Shown here: one piece after another, positions 1 through 4,422 of the stretch | How the letters are laid out: each line of letters starts with the position of its first letter | Position numbering within the stretch: position 1 is the first letter of the stretch | Translations under genes and position numbers: made by a program | Assembly (NCBI GenBank): GCA_030840615.1 | Contig: JAVEEE010000520.1 | Coordinates: 1-5,153 of the forward strand | DNA: 5,153 bases | From: Frankiaceae bacterium | GTDB lineage: Bacteria > Actinomycetota > Actinomycetes > JAFAQI01 | Reading direction: 5' to 3' | The notes under the pieces: model-generated | What the model was told of the DNA's origin: nothing | Databases searched by the model: none | Seen by the model: the letters and a program-made list of their open reading frames with translations, nothing else

Positions 1-470
1 AGGCGACCGGTCTGCGCCGTGGTCATACGGGTGCCGACATACAGGGACGGGCCGGCGAATGCCCCGACGTATCCGGTGTTGTTGCCGGACCCGTCCAGCC
101 CCGTGTAGGAGGTCGGCACCGCACGCAGGACACACGCGGGCAGGAACGCGACGCCCGCGAGCGTTGCCTGGAAGGCATGGTTCGCCGTCGGCGTGATGGG
201 CGACACCGCGTTGAGCGGGGCGACGTTCACCGATCTGCCCGAGTTCCAGAAGCAGTAGACGTCGAGACCGGTGACGTCGGAGGACACGGTCCCGGCGACG
301 TTCATCGTCTGGCTGTTCGATCCCAATGGGAACAGCGAGCGCAGCGGCCCCTGCGGGCTCGTGATGCGCGTCCAGGTGCCCGCGGCCCCGACGGCGGGCA
401 GTGACGCCCCCACGGTGGCGGTGCCGATGACCGTGACGATCACGCCGAGCAGACGGAGAACTCGCCTCAT
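1..470 (-). CDS. Secreted protein of unknown function, N-terminal part
   Basis: The reverse strand reads open from an ATG at 470 to the window edge: 156 codons plus two bases, so the C-terminus is missing. The start is well fixed, because an in-frame TGA lies at 506-504 and no ATG, GTG or TTG occurs between it and 470. Residues 1-30 form a classical Sec signal peptide: a basic start MRRVLR, a hydrophobic core at about 7-24, and an AVGA-type cleavage site near residues 26-30. The mature part is rich in Gly, Thr, Ser, Val and Asn, consistent with a beta-sandwich. It has only two cysteines, C73 (VYCFW) and C113 (PACVLRAVP), which could form a disulfide outside the cell. I do not recognise a named domain. 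The CVLRAVP...FAGP pattern recalls uncharacterised secreted actinobacterial proteins, but that is from memory. It is transcribed away from the tetR operon and has no evident functional link to it. The reading frame and export signal are solid; the function is unknown. Confidence 0.85.
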   Translation of the reverse strand, partial: MRRVLRLLGVIVTVIGTATVGASLPAVGAAGTWTRITSPQGPLRSLFPLGSNSQTMNVAGTVSSDVTGLDVYCFWNSGRSVNVAPLNAVSPITPTANHAFQATLAGVAFLPACVLRAVPTSYTGLDGSGNNTGYVGAFAGPSLYVGTRMTTAQTGR

Positions 471-478
471 GGGAGCGG

Positions 479-507
479 ACGCTAGTGCCGTCGGCCCGGG
501 CTGTCAG
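479..507 (-). promoter_or_regulatory. Predicted promoter of the secreted-protein gene (leaderless type)
   Basis: On the minus strand, CTGACA (507-502) matches five of six bases of the TTGACA -35 consensus. It is separated by exactly 17 bases from TAGCGT (484-479), which fits the actinobacterial TANNNT -10 pattern. Only eight bases (478-471) separate the -10 box from the ATG at 470, so initiation at the usual 6-8 bases downstream would give an mRNA starting at or next to the start codon. No Shine-Dalgarno sequence precedes this ATG, as expected for a leaderless transcript. The assignment is by pattern only; there is no transcript data. Confidence 0.55.
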
Positions 508-530
508 TGGCTTCATCGCGCACCTGCCTT

Positions 531-548
531 CGCAATCCCGCCGTTGCG
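531..548. promoter_or_regulatory. Short dyad overlapping the tetR -35 region, candidate autoregulatory operator
   Basis: CGCAA (531-535) and TTGCG (544-548) are perfect inverted 5-mers separated by eight bases. They are flanked further out by a second inverted pair, CTGCC (524-528) and GGCAG (555-559), whose spacing is asymmetric. The right arm overlaps the proposed -35 box of tetR at 544-549, where a bound TetR-family dimer would block transcription. TetR regulators often repress their own divergent promoter region. The arms are short and a chance occurrence is quite possible. Confidence 0.25.
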
Positions 549-572
549 TTAGAGGGCAGAACGAAATAGCGT
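544..572 (+). promoter_or_regulatory. Predicted promoter of the tetR operon (leaderless type)
   Basis: TTGCGT (544-549) keeps the TTG core of a -35 box. It is followed after a 17-base spacer by TAGCGT (567-572), a TANNNT -10 box. Seven bases then lead to the ATG at 580, so the transcript should begin at or very near the start codon. The only purine-rich stretch upstream (agagggcag, 551-559) lies about 20 bases from the ATG, too far to act as a normal Shine-Dalgarno sequence. The -10 box and the three bases after it are identical to the divergent promoter on the other strand. The -35 match is weak. Confidence 0.45.
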
Positions 573-579
573 CCGTCGC

Positions 580-1206
580 ATGCCGGGCGCGCTCGCCGAC
601 AACTCGCCGTACGACGACCAGCCCGACGACGCCACCCGCGTGGGCCGGCCGCGCGACCCACGAGTGGACGCCGCGGTGCGCGAGGCCACGCTCGGTCTGC
701 TCGTCGAGGAGGGCTACCAGGCGACGAGCATCCAGGCCGTCGCGCGGCGGGCCGGCGTCAGCGCGCCGAGCATCTATCGGCGCTGGTCGAGCAAGGCGGA
801 GCTGGTCGAGGAGGTCGTCTTTCCCACCGGTCAGCTCGTCGAGCCAGGGCTCACCGGTGACATCGGCAGCGACCTCGAGACCTACTGCCGCGGGATCATC
901 GAGCACCTCGCCGACCCGGCGGTGCGCGCCGCGATCCCCGGCCTGCTCACCGAATACCAAACGGATCCGGAGATGTGGCACCGGCTGGTCCAACGCAGCG
1001 TCACACCCATGCGGCAGAGCTTCGCCCGGTTCGTCGAGGAGACGGGGCGCGCGCCGGCCGCCGACGTGCAGGCGCTCTTCGACGTGATGATCGGCGCACT
1101 GTTCGTGCGCGCCGTCAGCAGCGGCGCCGCCGGCGCCGCCGAGTTCGCCCGCCAGGTCGCCCGCGTGGTGTCGGCCGCACTCACAGAGCCGGGCCGCAAG
1201 TCGTGA
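580..1206 (+). CDS. TetR/AcrR-family transcriptional regulator
   Basis: This 208-residue protein has the usual size of a TetR-family one-component repressor: an N-terminal DNA-binding domain and a C-terminal ligand and dimer domain. After an acidic, probably disordered tail (residues 1-21), GRPRDPRVDAAV opens helix 1. The helix-turn-helix lies at about 49-69 (TSIQAVARRAGVSAPSIYRRW), followed by the characteristic SKAELV. The C-terminal part (about 92-200), with TGDIGSDLE, a helix rich in Pro and Glu, and a VMIGALFVRA stretch, resembles the TetR_C_11-type effector domain by memory. The ATG at 580 is the first start after an in-frame TAG at 550-552. A GTG at residue 21 (position 640) is a possible shorter start that would keep the whole DNA-binding domain. 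It is the first gene of the operon and its stop overlaps the next start. It probably represses its own operon and perhaps the SDR promoter at about 4390. The ligand is unknown. Confidence 0.93.
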   Translation: MPGALADNSPYDDQPDDATRVGRPRDPRVDAAVREATLGLLVEEGYQATSIQAVARRAGVSAPSIYRRWSSKAELVEEVVFPTGQLVEPGLTGDIGSDLETYCRGIIEHLADPAVRAAIPGLLTEYQTDPEMWHRLVQRSVTPMRQSFARFVEETGRAPAADVQALFDVMIGALFVRAVSSGAAGAAEFARQVARVVSAALTEPGRKS

Positions 1207-2318
1207 CCACACCCGCCGCATCACCGATCCAGCGCACCAGCCGCGACCCCGCGGTTTTGCAAGCGCGACTGCAAGATTGGCTCGCACGAACACTGGGCTC
1301 CGACGCAAACCCGATCGTCGGAACACTGTCCGGCACCGACGCCAACGGGATGTCGAGCGACACCGTTCTCTTCGACGCATCGTGGACCGACGCCGACGGA
1401 ACGTCGCGGGACGAGCAGCTGGTCGCGCGCATCGCCCCTGACGCCAACGACGTACCGGTCTTTCCGTCGTACGACATGCCCGGTCAGTTCGAGACGATTC
1501 GGCTCGTCCACGAGCTGACCGACGTCGCAGTGCCCGAGCCGCGCTGGTGCGAGCCGGAGACGACGAGCATCGGCGCGCCGTTCTTCGTCATGAACCGCGT
1601 CGATGGTGCGGTCCCACCGGATGTGCTGCCCTACCCGTTCGGCAACAACTGGCTGTTCGACGCGACAACGGAGCAGCAGCAACGACTCCAGGACTCGACC
1701 GTGCAGGCGATCGCGGCGCTGCATGCGATCTCCGACGCAACGAGCCGCTTCGCCTTCCTCGAGCGTCCGGCACCGGGTGCGACGCATCTCCGCCGACACG
1801 TCGCGCACACCCGGGCCTGGTACGACATGGTCAAGGCAGGAGGCGCCGGCTCGCCGCTCGTCGAACGCGGGTTCGGCTGGCTCGACGCGCACTGGCCGGC
1901 GGAGGAAGGCCCGACAGTTCTGTCCTGGGGAGACGCGCGCATCGGCAACGTCATCTATGCCGACTTCACCCCCGCCGCGCTGCTCGACTGGGAGATGGCC
2001 GGGCTCGGGCCGCGCGAGCTCGACGTGGCGTGGCTGGTGTGCGGTCACCTCGTCTTCCAAGATCTGGCCTCGTCGCTGGGCCTGCCCGGCATGCCCGACT
2101 TCCTGCGCGCCGACGACGTCACCGCGCGCTACGAGGAGCTGACCGGGCACGCACCACGCGACTTCGCGTTCTACCTCACCTATGCCGCACTGCAGTGGGG
2201 CGTCGTCTTCCTGCGCACCGGCCAAAGGCAAGCGCACTTCGGTGAGCGCGAGATGCCCGCCGACGCCGAAGAGCTCATCTATTGCAGGTCCCTGATCGAG
2301 CGGATGCTCGCCGACTGA
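1203..2318 (+). CDS. Phosphotransferase family protein (APH / ACAD10-11-like kinase fold)
   Basis: The frame stays open upstream to 975, but homology-like sequence begins only at the GTG at 1203, which overlaps the tetR stop as GTGA. This indicates translational coupling and gives 371 residues, normal for the family. The fold is that of aminoglycoside and choline kinases: a small lobe with a Gly/Ser turn (SGTDANGMSSDT, about 43-53) and LVARIAP (73-79), then PFFVMNRVDG before the hinge. The large lobe carries SWGDARIGN (241-249) with catalytic Asp244 and Asn249, and LLDWEMAGLGPRELDVAWL with metal-binding Asp262. The usual His of HGDxxxGN is Trp242 here. ATP-dependent phosphorylation of a small hydroxylated or amino substrate is the expected reaction. 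Members in actinobacterial catabolic clusters are mostly uncharacterised, and an antibiotic-resistance role is not implied. The protein has no signal peptide and should be cytoplasmic. The family is secure; the substrate is unknown. Confidence 0.9.
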   Translation: MTTPAASPIQRTSRDPAVLQARLQDWLARTLGSDANPIVGTLSGTDANGMSSDTVLFDASWTDADGTSRDEQLVARIAPDANDVPVFPSYDMPGQFETIRLVHELTDVAVPEPRWCEPETTSIGAPFFVMNRVDGAVPPDVLPYPFGNNWLFDATTEQQQRLQDSTVQAIAALHAISDATSRFAFLERPAPGATHLRRHVAHTRAWYDMVKAGGAGSPLVERGFGWLDAHWPAEEGPTVLSWGDARIGNVIYADFTPAALLDWEMAGLGPRELDVAWLVCGHLVFQDLASSLGLPGMPDFLRADDVTARYEELTGHAPRDFAFYLTYAALQWGVVFLRTGQRQAHFGEREMPADAEELIYCRSLIERMLAD

Positions 2319-2319
2319 C

Positions 2320-2325
2320 GAAAGG
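2320..2325 (+). promoter_or_regulatory. Ribosome binding site that fixes the start of the AttH/CrtC-like gene
   Basis: GAAAGG lies ten bases before the ATG at 2336 and two bases after the phosphotransferase stop. It supports 2336 over the earlier in-frame ATG at 2282, which would overlap the upstream gene by 37 bases and add 18 residues unlike the rest of the protein. Confidence 0.6.
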
Positions 2326-2335
2326 CACGACAACG

Positions 2336-3469
2336 ATGCCGGTCCCCCTCGACGAATATCCCATCCACCAGACGCCGCTCTCGATGGAGTTCGTCGGCAG
2401 CAGCGACCGCAACTTCTACGACCGTTGCTACTTCAACGCGCACGACCGCACCGGAGACCTATTCTTCGTCAGCGGGCTCGGTTTCTACCCCAACCTCGGC
2501 GTCAAGGATGCCTACGCCGCCGTACGACGCGGCGACAAGCAGTGGGTCGTGCGCTGCTCGGACCTCATCGACGACAACCGGATGCAGCCCGCTGTCGGGC
2601 CCTACCGCATCGAGGTCGTGAAGCCACTCGAGCAAGTGCGCATCGTCTGTGACGCCGACGACAGTGCCATCGGTGGAGGCATCGGCTTCGACCTGACCTG
2701 GGACGGCTCGTTCCCCGCGATCGACGAGGAAAGCCATCACATGCGGCAAGGCCGCCGCAGCATCATCGACACCTGGCGGTTCGCCCAGGTCGGCACCTGG
2801 ACCGGCAGCCTGCGCGTCGACGGCAACGAGATCGCGGTGACGCCGGACACCTGGGTCGGCACCCGCGATCGCTCCTGGGGCATCCGTCCCGTCGGCGAGG
2901 CCGAGCCGCCCGGTCGGCCGGTGCACGACGAGACGTTCGGCTTCTGGTGGCTCTACGTGCCGCTCAGGTTCGAGAGCTTCGCGATCGTCGTCATCGCGCA
3001 GGAGAACGGCGAAGGGCACCGCACGCTCAACGGCGCGGTGCGGGTCTGGCCGGACGGTCGCATCGACCAGCTCGGCTGGCCACGAGTCGAGATCGACTAC
3101 CGCTCGGGCACCCGCCAGCCCGAGCGCGCGCGCATCCACCTTGCTGAGCGGGACGGCACGCCGTTCGTGCTCGACGTCGAGGTGCAGGGCGGCAAGGAAG
3201 GCAGCGGGTCGGTCCCGTTGCACGTCGGTTGTGGTTACGGCGGTGACCCGGAGTGGCTGCATGGCTCGTGGCGCGGCGCCGGCTGGGTCGAGAGCAAGGT
3301 CTACGACTTCGCCGACCCGGCCGTCGCCGGCCGCATGCCGTGGGGGGTCGTCGACCACGTCGCTCGCGCCACCGTCGGTGACCATGTCGGCTGGGGACTG
3401 TTCGAGCACGGGACGATCGGCCGGCACGGCCCGAGCGGGTTCCCCGACCTCGGCGCCGTCGCGCCGTAA
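2336..3469 (+). CDS. AttH/CrtC-like lipocalin-fold protein (probable DUF7064/DUF7065 type), function unknown
   Basis: This is a 377-residue soluble protein without a signal peptide. Its make-up is mostly beta-strand with many Trp, Asp and Gly residues. The segment TRDRSWGIRPVG (176-187) followed by TFGFWWLYVPLRF (200-212) is the hallmark I associate with AttH and hydroxyneurosporene-hydratase (CrtC)-like proteins, where a double lipocalin barrel binds hydrophobic polyene or terpenoid molecules. A second block near the C-terminus contains SVPLHVGCGYGGDPEWLHG, a Gly-rich loop, and a closing strand set ending in VGWGLFEHG. Assignment to DUF7064/DUF7065 is from memory and should be confirmed with a profile search. 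It sits 17 bases after the phosphotransferase and 21 bases before the thioesterase, so it is very likely co-expressed with both. A role in binding or hydrating/isomerising a lipid-like substrate is inference; no catalytic residue can be named. Confidence 0.78.
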   Translation: MPVPLDEYPIHQTPLSMEFVGSSDRNFYDRCYFNAHDRTGDLFFVSGLGFYPNLGVKDAYAAVRRGDKQWVVRCSDLIDDNRMQPAVGPYRIEVVKPLEQVRIVCDADDSAIGGGIGFDLTWDGSFPAIDEESHHMRQGRRSIIDTWRFAQVGTWTGSLRVDGNEIAVTPDTWVGTRDRSWGIRPVGEAEPPGRPVHDETFGFWWLYVPLRFESFAIVVIAQENGEGHRTLNGAVRVWPDGRIDQLGWPRVEIDYRSGTRQPERARIHLAERDGTPFVLDVEVQGGKEGSGSVPLHVGCGYGGDPEWLHGSWRGAGWVESKVYDFADPAVAGRMPWGVVDHVARATVGDHVGWGLFEHGTIGRHGPSGFPDLGAVAP

Positions 3470-3490
3470 GGGGCACGCGAGAATCCCCGG

Positions 3491-4375
3491 GTGACCGAGG
3501 CCGACCAACCGCTCGACGAGCCGCTCGATGTCCTGCTTCGACTGCTCGACATCGAGCCGTTGGAGGAGACGCTGTTCCGCGGGTTGTCCCCCGACACGTC
3601 CGTGCAACGGGTCTTCGGCGGTCAGGTCGCCGGGCAAGCGCTCGTCGCCGCGGGTCGCACCGTCGAGTCGGAGCGGCGGGTGCACTCGCTGCACGCCTAC
3701 TTCCTGCATGCCGGTGACCCCGCGATCCCGTTGATCTACCGCGTCGACGTCACCCGCGACACCCGCACGATGAGCACCCGCCGCGTCACCGCGACACAGC
3801 ACAACCGCGCGGTGTTCGTGCTGACTGCGTCGTTCATGCTGCCCGAGGACGGCCTAGCGCATCAGGACCCGATGCCGGCCGCACCCGACCCGGAGACGCT
3901 GCCCACGTTCGCGGAACGGTTCGCCCCGCTGGCCGAGGAGTTCCCCAGCCGCAGGCGGATGCCCCGCCCGATCGACCTGCGCTACGTCGACGATCCGCCG
4001 TTCCTTGCCGCGTTCAAGGGCGAGAGCGAGCCGCGACGGCCGGACTCGCAGGTTTGGCTGCGCGCCGCCGGGACCCTCCCGGACGACCCGCTCCTGCACG
4101 TGTGTGTGCTGGCCTACGCGAGCGACATGACGCTGCTCGACTCCGTGCTCGCGCCGCACGGCATCGACTGGACGGGGAAGTCGGCGTTCATCGCGTCGCT
4201 CGACCACGCCATGTGGTTCCACGGACCGTTCCGCGCCGACGAGTGGCTGCTCTACGACCAGCACTCGCCGTGGGCCGGCAACGGCCGCGGACTCGCCCTG
4301 GGATCGATCTACACGCAAGACGGCCAGCGGGTCTGCTCGGTCGTGCAGGAGGGTCTGGTCAGGCGGCGCCGCTGA
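3491..4375 (+). CDS. tesB: Acyl-CoA thioesterase II
   Basis: This 294-residue protein matches the TesB family in length and along its whole sequence. It hydrolyses acyl-CoA to free acid and CoA in the cytoplasm. It is a double hot-dog: the first repeat carries RVFGGQVAGQALVAA (40-54), HSLHAYFLHAGDP (65-77) and RDTRTMSTRRVTATQ. The second carries YASDMTLLDS with Asp212, SLDHAMWFH (236-244), EWLLYDQHSPWAGNGRG and SIYTQDGQRVCSVVQEGLVR with Gln286. By alignment in my head with Escherichia coli TesB (Asp204, Thr228, Gln278), the Asp and Gln are kept and the Thr is replaced by Ser236, which keeps the hydroxyl. The GTG at 3491 is the first possible start after the in-frame stop of the preceding gene; its ribosome binding site is poor (AAGGGG, 17 bases away). 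In this operon it may release or proofread a CoA-bound pathway intermediate. Chain-length preference cannot be read from the sequence. Confidence 0.94.
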   Translation: MTEADQPLDEPLDVLLRLLDIEPLEETLFRGLSPDTSVQRVFGGQVAGQALVAAGRTVESERRVHSLHAYFLHAGDPAIPLIYRVDVTRDTRTMSTRRVTATQHNRAVFVLTASFMLPEDGLAHQDPMPAAPDPETLPTFAERFAPLAEEFPSRRRMPRPIDLRYVDDPPFLAAFKGESEPRRPDSQVWLRAAGTLPDDPLLHVCVLAYASDMTLLDSVLAPHGIDWTGKSAFIASLDHAMWFHGPFRADEWLLYDQHSPWAGNGRGLALGSIYTQDGQRVCSVVQEGLVRRRR

Positions 4376-4384
4376 GCCTCCGCC

Positions 4385-4390
4385 TATGAT
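4385..4390 (+). promoter_or_regulatory. -10 box of a predicted SDR-gene promoter
   Basis: TATGAT matches five of six bases of the TATAAT consensus, which stands out in such GC-rich sequence. Initiation would fall near 4397, giving a leader of about 26 bases that contains the Shine-Dalgarno sequence. No convincing -35 box is found at 16-19 bases spacing (the sequence there is GGCGGC-like), so the promoter may need an activator or be of a -10-dominant type. Confidence 0.5.
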
Positions 4391-4407
4391 CTGACGGTCC
4401 GTCAGAT
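4389..4407. promoter_or_regulatory. 19-bp palindromic operator, TetR-family type
   Basis: ATCTGACGG (4389-4397) and CCGTCAGAT (4399-4407) are perfect inverted 9-mers around one central base. Length and single-base-centred symmetry are typical for a TetR-family dimer site. It overlaps the last two bases of the TATGAT -10 box and the expected transcription start, the classical position for repression. The tetR gene at 580-1206 is an obvious candidate binder, but no copy of this motif lies in that gene's own promoter region, so a regulator encoded elsewhere is equally possible. Confidence 0.7.
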
Positions 4408-4409
4408 TC

Positions 4410-4414
4410 GGAGG
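4410..4414 (+). promoter_or_regulatory. Strong ribosome binding site of the SDR gene
   Basis: GGAGG stands eight bases before the GTG at 4423 and is the clearest Shine-Dalgarno sequence in the window. It fixes GTG 4423 as the start, since the protein from there begins directly with the first beta-strand of a Rossmann fold. Confidence 0.8.
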
Positions 4415-4422
4415 CAGCAGCC

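Larger units (their letters stand above)
4376..4415 (+). repeat. Nested inverted repeat able to fold over the SDR Shine-Dalgarno sequence
   Basis: The outer arms GCCTCCG (4376-4382) and CGGAGGC (4409-4415) are perfect 7-bp complements. The inner arms are the 9-bp palindrome at 4389-4407, with six unpaired bases on the left and one on the right between the two stems. The left outer arm begins directly after the tesB stop codon, and the right outer arm contains the GGAGG ribosome binding site of the next gene. In an RNA read through from tesB the hairpin would bury that site; an RNA started at about 4397 lacks the left arms. There is no T-run, so it is not a canonical terminator. Confidence 0.6.

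Noticed and set aside
471..517. Alternative minus-strand ATG at 517 preceded by a purine-rich GGCAGG
   Set aside because: It is in a different frame from the signal peptide and yields an Arg/His/Ser-rich product with no features.
271..552. Plus-strand small open frames across the secreted-protein gene
   Set aside because: The minus strand here encodes a signal peptide and a coherent mature protein with a well-defined start; the plus frames run through the divergent promoter region and lack ribosome binding sites.
975..1202. N-terminal extension of the phosphotransferase frame to the ATG at 975
   Set aside because: It lies wholly inside tetR in another frame and is Arg/Ala-rich without similarity to the family; the GTG at 1203 gives the normal length and a typical 4-nt overlap.
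1221..2333. Minus-strand open frame (370 codons) opposite the phosphotransferase
   Set aside because: The plus strand encodes a complete kinase-fold protein with catalytic motifs; the antisense product is low-complexity and has no family features.
3470..3488. GGGG/CCCC inverted repeat between the AttH/CrtC-like gene and tesB
   Set aside because: The stem has only four pairs with an 11-base loop and no T-run, too weak for a terminator; such pairs are common by chance at this GC content.
2459..3802. Long minus-strand open frame (447 codons) opposite the AttH/CrtC-like gene and tesB
   Set aside because: It spans two well-supported genes and their gap. Its translation is rich in Asp, Val, Arg, Ala and Gly without any domain, as expected for the mirror frame of GC-rich coding DNA.
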